Source: Spisula solida (taxonomy: Eukaryota; Mollusca; Bivalvia; Venerida; Mactridae). From it: 64,000 bases of DNA. Positions 1-11,700 of this stretch are shown here, piece after piece; position 1 is the first letter of the stretch; every line of letters begins with the position of its first letter. The stretch is taken from the NCBI GenBank assembly GCA_947247005.1, contig OX365945.1, positions 11,414,501 to 11,478,500 on the forward strand. Direction: 5' to 3'. The notes beneath the pieces were generated by a model, which ran no database searches, was not told the DNA's origin, and saw only the letters and a program-made list of their open reading frames with translations. A program made the translations under genes and the position numbers.

Positions 1-1257
1 AACAGTAAACTTTAAACGCTGAGACATTAAAAACAAGTATGCGATCAATGTTCAGTGGTTTGACTTATCTCAATGATAAATATATTACTACATTCCTATT
101 CCTATAGTTGGAAGGGGGTTCCGTTCGTCTGACTATCTCGTGCGATGTAAATGGCGACTAAATGAGTATGAACACTTAATAACTCTTGGCAAACCTTTTT
201 ATGTTAGAACAGCAAGCGAAGGGACTACCAGTAAGGTCACACGCTTACTCAAAGTAAAAAAACCACTGGGTTCCTTGTATCATACCACTGTCTCTTCTAC
301 TTGCTGTACCTTCAGCAAAACACAGGACCCCATTGGAAATAAGTGCTTCCACTTTATGTGTTATCCTCGACCGAAAGTCTAAATGCTTACACACATACAC
401 AAATGTAATACTTTGACTGTCCAAATAAATAAAGCCATGCAATTTTAACTGTTTCACTTATTGAATTAAAGTGCATTTTATACCAGACGGTAAACATAGA
501 ACATCATTTGTTCACAATACAAATACTTATTATAGAATATGTATCATTTTCTTGTTATAAACAGAAACACTATGACAACATAAAGTCATCTGACCTTGAC
601 CAAAGTCAGAGCAAATTGACCATTTTGGTGTTATCACTCTATCAATTTCATTCATCAAATATTATTCCAGCCGAATAATTTGCTAGATAGCCATCATAGG
701 AAAACTTCATTACACTTTATAATGGACCTCAAATCATTAATTTTCTCCTTGACCGATCTCTCTACCTTGAGAAATAGGACACTTTGAACATTTTTGGGTG
801 AATTGGTCGGCGAAGTTATTTCAGTTTGTGAGAAAAACAGACATAAAATTGTGGCAATTTCTAGCTCAGATTTATAATGACGGATCGTAATTTATACATT
901 ACAACGTCTAGTAATTTCTCAACGTATATGAATAACCCAAATAAAGTAGGACAACGTTATCGAATGTCGGAACATTGTATATTACAGATTTTCACTGTAC
1001 ATAATGAATCTCATTTAAATTTGTTTCTCTTTTATAGGGAAATTATGGTATAATAAAATTATCGTATAATAACTGTTCTACTAATATCTATAATAATATT
1101 AACGACTTTAATTTGTATGGATAACATTATAATTGGTTAACCAATTTTTATTATGACCCACACATATAAAATTATCATATAAATCGGTATACTAGGCCTT
1201 CTCGTATTTACAGTTACAATTGAGCTACATATTAAAATAGATAATAATTATGTTATA
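1..1257. other. Gene-free A/T-rich flank
   Basis: I see no exon with both splice signals and no recognisable protein here. The longest open frames (around 140-382 and 245-457) overlap on opposite strands and resemble nothing I know. This is probably intergenic DNA, or an intron of the membrane-protein gene further right, whose 5' exons I could not find. Confidence 0.5.
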
Positions 1258-2202
1258 CGAGGTGTGATCAACAAATACGCGGAAAAAAGTTGTAATTTCT
1301 TTGTTTGTCATTGTAAGTCATTGAAACTTTGTAAACATGAAGATAAATTTGTTTCAAATTGATTAATCGCTGACCATCAATATTAGCCAAACTCACTCGA
1401 CGTCATGCGGCCCAAATTTTCATATTTTCCAACGTTGCACGTGGGAAACGATGACGTATCATTCGTGCGTTTGTAATATTATAATTATCTAAAGAGTGGA
1501 TTATGAATATGCAATGATATAACATTACATTCATTATCTTAAAACATTGTTTTAACGTCAACATTTTATTTAAGAGCTATTTGCTTCGAAGTAGTTGTCT
1601 GAAAATGAGTGCAATACGGAAATCGGCAATGAAAAGTTGTGTTGCGAATGAAATGTCATTAAATACCAATGACAATATTGCAAAACACAATAAATATGTA
1701 ATAGCATACAAAACAGGTGTCTGTTTGGCATATTCTCCCAAATGTAGCCATGTTAATTTAATGACGACATGCGAACGGGCTATTTGACGTCAATGACGTC
1801 AAATTGAGTCAAGAATACTAATGTTCTCCGGCAACTAGTTCTTTTAATTTACATGCAAGTTACAAAGGAAAAACATTGATTTTTTGTTGACAGGTCTATG
1901 AAGTGTATCTGATTTTACAGCTATTTTTTAAGAATCATTCAATGCGTTATACACTATGAATTGTGTCACGAATGAGTATGTATACTGTTATATGTAACGA
2001 CGTCTCAACGACGTTGGGCCGGTGTATCCATAGTGACGTTACGGTTTCTATATTTTTTCGACCAAATATTTCATTCAGTTCATTGTTTTTATAGTGATGT
2101 ATGTGTAATACCCCAGTCTATTATCTGGCCGATTTTCTTCAATATTGGTAACGTAATAAAAGTTTCAGAGCACTTTTCCGCGTATTTGTTGATCACCCCT
2201 CG
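1258..2202. mobile_element. Mariner-type inverted-repeat element, 945 bp, TA target duplication
   Basis: The left end starts CGAGGTGTGATCAACAAATA at 1258. The right end, read on the other strand, starts CGAGGGGTGATCAACAAATA at 2202. The inverted repeats run about 28 bp with one or two mismatches and are flanked by TA at 1256-1257 and 2203-2204. TA duplication is the signature of the Tc1/mariner superfamily. No transposase frame is visible inside, so this is a non-autonomous copy or the relic of one. Confidence 0.75.
1782..1804. repeat. 23-bp palindrome holding two TGACGTCA (CRE) octamers
   Basis: Two perfect TGACGTCA sequences lie head to head around a single A, with matching flanks, giving an 11+1+11 perfect palindrome. 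TGACGTCA is the consensus CREB/ATF site. It sits inside the mariner-type element, so any regulatory role is speculative. Confidence 0.6.
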
Positions 2203-2814
2203 TATATGCATGTAAAATTGAACATGAAAGATTACTGCAAGGTCATCAAGAAATACCTGTAGTAGTATTTCCTCATTATTTGACGACTTTTAAACTAGGC
2301 AAACTTGGTACTAACTAGCAGTCTGCATTTGCAGGTGGGAGATTGGTCATGTTTCTCATGGTTTTCTTGAAAATTCAAGCCAAGATTTAGCATAAGTATA
2401 TATTAAATATATAGTCGGCCGATGATAACACTAGCCTTTGTTTACAAATAAAATTTAAATGCATTTTCGATGTCGATTTTTCTTCAATCTTGTGCATTAT
2501 CACTTTCAATGCATATACTCTTTCAATCTACACTGATAACAGCGACCAGTCGACCGTGTAGTGTTTATATTATCAATGTTTATTTATTGATAAGGCTAGT
2601 TTTATACAACGTCAGATGATAATCGCACCAACAGCAGTCCTACATGGAAGAATATGAACAACAATAACATAATTTATTTTGGACGATCACTGACAATATT
2701 TTTATCATTTTGAGTCAATCTAGTCACGTTATCCTAACAATGTGTCAGCCTGTCCTGGACGCTCATAGTGCCGAGCAAAAACTTGTCATTTTAACGACTT
2801 TGCCATGCTGCGAT

Positions 2815-2880
2815 CTGGGATCGAACCCACAGCCTCTCGGATCCTGATTCGAACGTTCTGACGACCATTGACCGGGACCA
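2815..2880 (-). repeat. tRNA-like (SINE head) fragment
   Basis: The - strand contains GGGTTCGATCCC, a good RNA polymerase III B box, with about 45 bases of tRNA-like sequence before it. A full cloverleaf cannot be folded, so it is best read as a decayed tRNA-derived SINE. Confidence 0.3.
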
Positions 2881-5140
2881 AGAACAGCAAAAAGCCGATT
2901 TATACTTGAAGTGATATAATAAAATACTTGATGTACATATCGCTACTATGTTGCCCTACATTTCACCACATGAGCACCACATCAACATGCATAGCACGTA
3001 TTTATAATCACTTGTAAACGTTCAAGAAATCAGTGCCTGACATTTATACTTCGAATGGTACGGGTACGTGTTGTTGAAGGTTGCAATGTCAAAAGTGTAA
3101 ACTTGTAGTATCAATGAATATTAGTCAGAATCAAGACGTAAGACATACATGCAATGATCCATGGACATATATGCCTAACCGGTAATTTCTGAAATAAACT
3201 GTATTGATAATAAGCCTCTACTAATGCATCCATGCGCAATGCATCCTTCATTTATACGGCAACGACATCAGACTAAAATGACATAAATTATTTCGATCAT
3301 TGAACGCTGAAAATATCACGTGACTTCAGAAAGAATGCAGCAAATTCTATTCGAATTATCAAACAATCGTTGCATTATACTGCCTGATAGGTATGCGTAT
3401 TTATCCAATAACTTGATGCTAAATCAATGAACACCCTTTTATTTTTTAATTGATTAGGGTTGTGGATTTATTTACGTTTTATGTATATGTAAATACTGAT
3501 CTTGAAAGCCAATGGTAAAAGTCAACATACTCACGCGAGTATAGTCTATACATAACGCGACCTTAGTGCAACTATGTAAATGAGACGTTTTAAGAAAACT
3601 AACCTTACAGATATATTTTTAAGTGTTTTTTTTCTGTCAAATGTGTCAAATACTAATAATATAGCAAAGCAGAGTGGTTTAAAAGGCTTACACAAGTTAG
3701 TTTTTGTAACAATGATCAAATATCATTATTTTCTTCGCATAGTTATTTTCCTAGTAATTATTCATTGTTGAGGATCCTATGGAAGATTGATTTATATTGT
3801 CAAATAAGTTTCCTCGTAAATAAAGTCTTTATTTTTAGTACTATTATAATTAAGGAGATAATGTGGCACAACAGTCAGACGGTACGGTACTAATTCTAAA
3901 GCTGACCTTTTCAGTTTACCAACTTTCCAGAAACAGTATTCTGCGTTATGTAGAAATGATTCAATATCACGTTGACCTGTCTTGTGCCAAACCATAACGT
4001 GTCTTAAAAATGGTACTGCATTTTAATGTAAAAATTACACCACCATCAAGAACCGTCAACAACAGACGGTACCCACTGCATATGATAACAAGGTGATGCA
4101 TTTCGGTTGTTCATAGAAGGTCGCCATATTTGAACTATTTTCACTGGCCTTGTATTGAACTAGAAAAAGGAATGCAATGCACTACTGTAACGGTGATACA
4201 GTTTAAACCACTTGGACATAAATATGGACTATGCTCACCAAACACCATTAGGCTGTTATGTCAAACGACGTCATGCACTTGTCTCAGGACGCCCGCATCT
4301 ACATTTTGTAATTATCCCTACTAAAATTCTTGTTCAAGCGCATCAAATGCTGTAAAACCCCAGCCACTTTAAGACATCCGGGGGGGGGGGGATCTTCGGC
4401 ATCGAAGGAAAGGCCCGAGCAGTTACGATTGTTTAACAGCAATGACATCCAAAACTTGCGCCACCTAAGGTTGCTCTGACTTCAATATGTCCGAATGTCA
4501 AACGGATACGTGAATTTGGGACAATTCTGTACATCGTTACGTAACATGTCATTTAATGTTAACTAGATCGATAAGATTCCACAGAATATGTTTCAACAAG
4601 AAATGATACAGATCGTTTATCATCGTTAATCACGATCATCATCCAGGGGAAAGCTGTGTCGTGACTCAGAATATTATATTCACCCTAAACGAATAAAGGC
4701 AATTAAACTGCCGAAGCGTAAAATTTTAAATACAGTTTTACTGATAGCGGTTGTGAATATCATATTGTAGAAAGTCAACACAGTCGTTCTCTTTGTCTAG
4801 CAAATATATAACAAATATATAAAACCGATTATGTTTCATGCGAAGGACGAAGTGTTTGAGAATTGGTGCTGATGTTGTACTGTTTAATTTGTGAATAATG
4901 TAAACAAATATATCATTTTTGTTACTTTACGATGGTTACAAAATTTTCATTAACATAGAGTCATTGGTGTGAACGTAAATTATAAGAACTCATAAATTGC
5001 AAAAAACGATCACGCCCATCTGTGGTTTGAGTCAAAACTGAACAAACTTTGACTTAATGCTCAATGCGCAAAAGAGCCAATTTTGTATGTATGTACGTGT
5101 AGATGGGGGTATAAGTCGCATGAAAATACTTTACAAGTTT

Positions 5141-5210
5141 ATTTACTTAACTAATGTATTTCAAGGCGTCATACAAAGTTAATTTACTTCACTAATGTAT
5201 TTCAAGGCGT
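5141..5210. repeat. Two-copy 41-bp direct repeat
   Basis: A 29-bp block at 5141-5169 recurs at 5182-5210 with one mismatch (ACTTAACT against ACTTCACT). It lies about 270 bp upstream of the membrane-protein exon. Confidence 0.6.
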
Positions 5211-5482
5211 AATGCAGCTTAAGTGATGGTATACTTGAACTACACTTTATATATAAATATGCAGCTCTTGCATAACGGCAACATCAAAGCAACTGCAGTT
5301 CTTGAAAAGCACATACATCCATTACGTGGTCAGTCCAACTTTTGAAGTGTGACATTGCAAGCACAATGATGCCAAACAGACAATGACGCCATTTCCTTTC
5401 AAGGATCAAAATGGCACCATTTCCGTGCACATGGCGCAATCTATCGATCACAACATTAATATGGTGTTTTTTTCTCTTTCAG

Positions 5483-5632
5483 ACTGGTTGCACGTGGTAA
5501 GAGCGTTAGAATGTTGTGCTGTGATTTTCGTAGCGTTTCCATTGGTGATTTTACCAGTATACATGTACACAGCTCTCGGAATGAAGTACCGATGCATGAT
5601 GGGAACCATGTGTCTGTTAACTCTTCTCTCAA
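5483..5632 (+). CDS. PMP22/claudin-like gene, penultimate exon
   Basis: This exon encodes span 2 and the start of span 3. It begins with two bases of a split codon and ends with one base. The open frame running on both sides of it (5383-5955) is intron read-through. Confidence 0.7.
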
Positions 5633-6643
5633 GTAAGTTAAATATAGCACTTTTCTCTAATTTCATTACTGCCTGCTTACAGTTCAATCCTGTGCCATTT
5701 TTATTTTCATTAGATCAAAGCGAGTCATTCCACTTCGATGGGCGTATGGTCGTCATGAAGTCATCAAAAATGTTCTGTCTCACAAGTGTTACCACCAGGT
5801 TTTCAACTAAGGTTATGAAATTTCACAGGCATGTTTACCAGCACGTAAACAGTCTTGTAACTTGTATTGTTGAAATCAAATTGTTGCAGTTGGTCTTGTT
5901 TGGTAGGATCCCTTTGCTTCTTGTTTTATTCATTTCATTTATATACATATACTAGATGGCCGAGACGCGTATTGGCAAGGATTTTAAACAATAACTAGTT
6001 CATTCATGGAAAAAGAAACACAAACACAAGACAAAGCCTTCCCGTACACATTCCAAAGTACCAACAGTATCAGATATAATGGTATATTTTGTGGTTCTTA
6101 AGGAATTATGTTTTTTACAAGTGCGAGATGTTATTTGATTGTTGTTGAGTAACTCGATTCTTCTGGTCCGTCGTCTGTTTACTGTGGATATAAACATTGC
6201 TTTTTCTCTCATTTCACAGATAATTCATGTACGATGGTGTTTTGTTATTGTATAGTTTGTATGCAAGTGACAGACCTAAATAAAGGGACTGTGGCAACAT
6301 TATTTTTATATGGATGCAGTGTCACAAATTGTCTTGTTACAGTAAATTATCAACAATATTATGATTTCTGTTTTCAGTTGTTACAGGTTTAGCTGGGGTA
6401 GTGATATATGGTATCAACTTGAATAAAAACAGCTGGGACATTTCTTGGAGTCTGATTTGTGTTATTGTTGGTTGTGCTTGTAACTTCATGGGATTCCTTG
6501 TCCTACTTGTATCAATGCTATCAAAACGACCAGAAGGGATCAAGGAGCCCTACTACCCCACGACAATATTTGTGGACCCTAATAAGAATAAACTGTACAC
6601 TATCAGACTGGAAGAAGAGGAGATTGAAGAGGAGGAGGAATGA
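5483..6643 (+). CDS. PMP22/claudin-type four-span membrane protein, 3' two exons (partial)
   Basis: Two exons, 5483-5632 and 6378-6643, join in phase 1 through a GT-AG intron (acceptor TTTCTCTTTCAG, donor AA|GTAAGT; second acceptor TGTTTTCAG). The joined product has a membrane span after the WLHVVRALECCA stretch, a second around GTMCLLTLLSS-I-VTGLAG, and a third in SWSLICVIVGCACNFMGFLV. It ends in a cytoplasmic tail of nearly all glutamates. The W..(V/A)RAL motif opening span 2 and the W-rich loop before span 4 are typical of the PMP22/EMP/claudin superfamily. Span 1 and the first extracellular loop (W-GLW-C-C) are missing, so the 5' exon or exons lie upstream, perhaps outside the window. The exact subfamily (claudin, EMP, TMEM47-like) cannot be set. 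Confidence 0.7.
6378..6643 (+). CDS. PMP22/claudin-like gene, last exon
   Basis: This exon encodes the end of span 3, the second extracellular loop with the SWSL motif, span 4 and an acidic C-terminal tail. The stop codon TGA is at 6641-6643. Confidence 0.75.
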
Positions 6644-7221
6644 GAAACGATTCTTGAAGCTTTGTGACATCATGTATCCATAGAAACAATAAATACACCA
6701 ACTACCAGATACATTCTAGCCCATTCTCAAATACTATATTCCTCAAATTCATACAAAATGCGAGAATTATTTTTTTTAATTTTCAAAAACAGTCTGGAAA
6801 TTAAAATATTATTTTTAAACAGCAATGCACAGAAAAGGTGTATTTTTGTACATGTACTTTTATTGTTCTACTTGGAAAGAAATGTCCCATTTAGATTTAC
6901 AATTTTTGAACACTATATAAACTATTAGTTAGCATATGTTAAGTCCTGTATCACTTAACGTCATATTTCCATTCATTAATTTTCAATCTCTCCAAAATGC
7001 CGTAACTACTTTTCAGTACAAAGGGAAGTAATCATTGTAAGTTTCAGTGAAGTTGTCTCCCTTTTTGAGACTGTTTCATGTTTTTAATGAAATGTACTCT
7101 ATTGTAAATACAGATCTCGTTAACTTGCAAGATTAGAAAGCTTGTTTTAATTATGCTACTTTAATATTTTGTATATTATTGCTTGTTCATAGTTTTATAT
7201 AATTGCCAGAGCCACAATAAA
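6644..7221 (+). other. 3' untranslated region with two AATAAA signals
   Basis: AATAAA occurs at 6689-6694 and 7216-7221, consistent with short and long 3' ends for the membrane-protein gene. The region is A/T-rich with no further coding potential. Confidence 0.55.
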
Positions 7222-7309
7222 CTTATATTATTTTTCATTTAGTTCTGTTTTTCTGCAAATGGTAGTTATGTATACCTGTAGTGTCATTTTGTGTAATGAA
7301 TATCAACTG

Positions 7310-7560
7310 ATATACCGTCAACATAAACTAGAAGGTTTTTGATCCCAAAACGTATGTCTCCCACAATGGGGCATAACTCTGGCAAAATCATCCAAACTAT
7401 ACTTTCTGATTATATGCACAACAAGGCTTGGTACCTTTGAGTACGTATGTAATGTTTCAATGAAATCAGACAAACGGTTATTGATAACTAGCACAGACAA
7501 ACTGTGACATTCATCTATCCAAACAGACAGTCCAACGTACAGCACACATCAATATGTCTC
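7310..7560. repeat. Interspersed repeat, 'AACGTATGTCTCCCACAA' family
   Basis: The sequence around 'cgtatgtctcccacaatggggcataactctg ... gcacaacaaggcttggtacc' recurs in related form near 11390-11560, 14165-14290, 18480-18545 and 19490-19570. These are scattered copies of one repeat family lying mostly in AP5M1 introns. No coding capacity is evident. Confidence 0.6.
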
Positions 7561-7707
7561 CTCCATCGTATGTGGGATACATAATTAGAATTAGGTCCTA
7601 CATCATGGACCACACACTTTGACCTTTGTCATAAACAAGGCACAATTTCCCACAACATTAATGTAGAGCAGAATTTAAAACAAAAGACAAGATGCAAATA
7701 CTTCATG

Positions 7708-8599
7708 TTTTATTATAATAAATAAACACTAATTTTTCATAATAAATAAACACTAATTTATTTTTTATATCACAGTTTACATGCAAAAACTTTTCAACAG
7801 TGGATCTTCAAGCAAGCACCGATATTAATACACTAACATTCAAATGTTAAATACTGTTCTTATATTTCCCTATAGAGTAAATGTCTTGATCAGAAGGGTA
7901 CTAATTTGAACAAAACCAGAAATCAAACACCTCATGCCCTGTACACATTTCACAGTCATTTGGTAAATGTTTACTTCACTTTTGTGATATGAAAAAGTTA
8001 GAAAAATAGAGGAAATTACTTGCTTGCAAAATTCTGATTTTACAAGAGGTATAAAATCAACCCGAACCAATGTTCTGATGTTTCCAACTAGTGCTAACTA
8101 TATGACAGCAAAGTCCTGTGTATTAGAGTATATCTTACGCCAGATCAAATGGCTGACTGCACAGTATCATATACCAGTACTTCATAATAATAATATAAAA
8201 TATTGCACATTTATAATTCCAAGCCTTGGTCCCAAGTTTAAAATCCAGAAACAGTTTACATACTCAAACCTTGTGTGTCCAATATAATTTTGTTTTTAAG
8301 TCAGTATTTCTTCTAGTCAATTTCCAACATGATTCATTCGTCTCTTTATAATCAAAATATCTGTACATATAGGAACAACCATAACCAAATATCGTAGTAG
8401 AATATAGATAGCCTACACCCTCAACCAACAGTGTCGACTGAGTCAAACATACTACAAACACTGCTAGCTGGGCAAGGCCTTAAAAGTTTCACTTATACAA
8501 ATCTCTTATTTATATATGCAGCAGGGTTCAAACAGACAAGTAAATTTGAGCATGGAGATTGATGTATCTGGATTTAGTCTACTGGTCATCAGACATTAG
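7708..8599 (-). other. AP5M1 3' untranslated region and polyadenylation signals
   Basis: Downstream of the AP5M1 stop codon on the - strand, AATAAA occurs at 7762-7757 and 7713-7708. The convergent membrane-protein gene ends at about 7221, so the two 3' ends face each other roughly 0.5 kb apart. Confidence 0.45.
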
Positions 8600-8709
8600 T
8601 CAAGTATCTGTGATAGATTGATTCTCACTCAGGAACCGGGGTACAGCTGACACCAAACTATCACCGTGAACATTCCACAACTTATACTCGGACGAGAGAA
8701 ATTCACGAA
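8600..8709 (-). CDS. AP5M1: AP5M1 exon 13, C-terminus (residues 465-500)
   Basis: It encodes REFLSSEYKLWNVHG and a tail ending SITDT, with stop TGA at 8602-8600. The acceptor is TTCTTTCAG. REFLSSEYKLWN aligns with the RKLISSDYYIWN end of vertebrate AP5M1. Confidence 0.88.
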
Positions 8710-11700
8710 CTGAAAGAAATAAACACATAATTATACAGACATTACACAATATACACAATATCTCAAAATATAATCCAAAATTTTGTAATTTTAATTAAAA
8801 GCTAAGAAAAAGTTCAAACTGTAGATCATAGACGGATGAGTATGTTATTTTATTTGAACACCTCTAAAGTCGGTGGGAATGATAAAGCAGTTTCCCAGTT
8901 TCTAGACTTTTATAAATGACGTACTGGTAAAAGAGACACTGGGAAAGACTATTAACTGTAAATTAAGAAGATGGGAGTCACTGTAAGCAAAATATAACAG
9001 ATTACAAAGGTTTGACATCAATGGAGAGACCTGATAGCACCCATGTGAGCCAGTGGGCATGGAAATGATAAGTATTATGTTTTGTGTCTAAGAGGCGACA
9101 TTATGGTCACTGATTTCAATCCGTAACAAAAATATAAACATTTACGGTATGTAGACAAATGTTACAATATGGTTGTTGACCTGTAGATTAGATCTAATTG
9201 TGATGTTTGTATTAAAACTATCAAAACATTGCAGATTTAGCTCTATACACATGGTAACATTTTATCAAAACACTTGTGCAGATCTTAACCTTACAAACTT
9301 TCATTCTTTACAGTTCTTTAACAATAACAAACTGGGGGAAGGGAAATGTTTTGTATAAATTCATAAAGTGAACAATTATGTCAGCTGCAGACAACTGAAG
9401 CTTGAGGAAAGAGCAGTTATGTTTTATTTGAACCGGAAACTTTTACAACTTTACAGTTTGCGTAAGAATGTTATTAGTAGACAGTACCCAGTAATACGCA
9501 TCGCAATATATTCAGAGTCTATATATACCTTGGATTATTCTTACCAAACAGAGAGGATGACCCTTGTATAATTAGCAGTGATGCTAAATGATAACAATAA
9601 AGTATAAAAGTGAGTCCTATTACCAAATAATACCTAAATCAGGGCTTTTTCTCATACAGTAGGGGTCCTCTCAAGGATTCCCCAGAGAAAAATCTTATAA
9701 ACCATGAAGTTTTCCCAAAACATGAACACTTCCACTACATAATCAATTTCCCTTGTTCCAAAATCATAATATAACTATCTCAAATTACAGGGTTAATGCA
9801 CTATCCCCTAAAGCTGGATAACAAGCCCTGAAATCTTAAGCTACCAAAATATGTGCAGTGCAAATTGTCATAAGGAACCTGGAAACATGGTAAATTGTAC
9901 GACTTTAGGAAAGGCCCCCAGTGACAAACAAGATGTGTATACGGACTGACAAGCTGAATCCATTATACCCCTCTTACAACTCGATTATACCCCTCTTACA
10001 ACTCGATTATACCCCTCTTACAACTCGATTATACCCCTCTTACAACTCGATTATACCCCTCTTACATCTCCATTATACCCCTCTTACAACTCCATTATAC
10101 CCCTCTTACATCTCCATTATACCCCTCTTACATCTCCATTATACCCCTCTTACAACTCCATTATACCCCTCTTACAACTCCATTATACCCCTCTTACAAC
10201 TCCATTATACCCCTCTTACAACTCCATTATACCCCTCTTACAACTTTTACAACTGGTGGTGTGGGAGATATAATGTGCCAATTTGTACCACACAATCAAC
10301 ACTATGCTGGGAACAATGGGAAATTAACTTACCACAGTTCAATTTATACTTGATGTTTGGTGAAACTTGAATAGATTTAGCATCTATACAACATCCTGAC
10401 ATTGTGTAGTCTACTATCTTAAAATATAACTGAAACATAAAACACAGAAAATGACAGAAATGTCCAGATATCATAGCTGTCTAACAGTGATTGCCACTTT
10501 TTATATGTACTTTAAATGATCTGGCCCTGATCTCCTTAAGCATCTCGAGTAGAAATCCCAGCTCAAATTGAGATTTTGTTCAAAGCAGAGTCTGATCGAG
10601 ATAAATCCTAAGTTCAAGATCTAGAAATTTAACTTCAATAAACTCAGAATAATCTTCCTGTTTTGTGGTGCCAATTTTGAGTCCAGACTCAATGGAAATT
10701 CATAACATCTTATAACAAAGACATATGACAAAATTAGAAATTTAGCTCAGATTGAGATGCTTCAGGAGATTGGAACCAGATCACTGACATGTAAATGCAA
10801 TGCTGCTTTTCAACAATTTTTAGCCACACAGCAGCTGTCAGTTGATCATGTTTCCTGCACTTAAAACTAAGCACAATTAAATTTGTTCTTTTGGAAGCAA
10901 CTGGCAACTTCTTTGCGCCATCGAAGAACATAACCAACCAAAATTATGAATAACATCAAAATCTGTTTAGTACTCTATCAACTGTGATGACCATGCAGTC
11001 ATCTGACACATTGACATTTTCTTTATTTAAAATTGTGAAGGCAAAATATCAACATAAGTAATTTTATAAGGTTATACAATTTGAAAATGACAACTTGTTA
11101 GATTTTCTAGGAACTTTTCAGTTGATACATATATAGATTAAGAGGTGTTGCCTACCTGAGCATATCCATTTTGTCCTGAACAGAACTGTTGTTCCAGGGA
11201 ACCAGTATTTTCAGCTTGACTGTTTCCCAGCTGTACAATAGAAGACATGGTGATTTCTGGGCTTTTAGCCGGGAACCGTTGTCCTATATTCCAGACTAGA
11301 ACTGACTTGTTTGGTGATAGAATCAGGGTACCATAATTCTGTGATGATTCTAGGATGGTGATTGGTCCTCTATAAGAACAATATAAATATACTTGATACA
11401 AAACTAGATGGTTCTTTGACACAAAAATGTATGTCTCCAACAAGGGCATTAACTGTGACAATGATCATGCCACCTTAATCCTGACAATGTGCACAAGTAG
11501 GCTTGGTACTAAGTATCCATGTGAAATCTCATTGGAATCTGTCCATAGATTAAATTAAGGAAAGCAAGTGCGGACGACGGACGGACGGACATTCTCACTG
11601 ACTTGACATTGTGGGGTTTTCTTTTGTTCATCCTTTTGTTTGTAAAGCCCCATAAGCAATATTTTGCACCCGTAAGCAATGGAATGAATAGAATCTAAAT

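Larger units (their letters stand above)
2205..5482. other. Gene-free stretch or intron
   Basis: No exon is recognisable. Present are a degenerate tRNA-like B-box region near 2815-2880 (- strand), an A/T-rich block at 3580-3990, part of which (3742-3840) resembles 42738-42825 and so is an interspersed repeat, a run of G at 4381-4391, and a two-copy 41-bp direct repeat near 5141-5210. It may be the intron upstream of the exon at 5483. Confidence 0.5.

Noticed and set aside
5383..5955. 190-codon frame taken as a whole gene
   Set aside because: Only 5483-5632 is exon. The flanks are intron with consensus splice signals and the membrane-protein reading continues at 6378.
9921..10370. 149-codon frame over the 22-bp minisatellite
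   Set aside because: A by-product of the repeat, antisense to AP5M1 exon 12.
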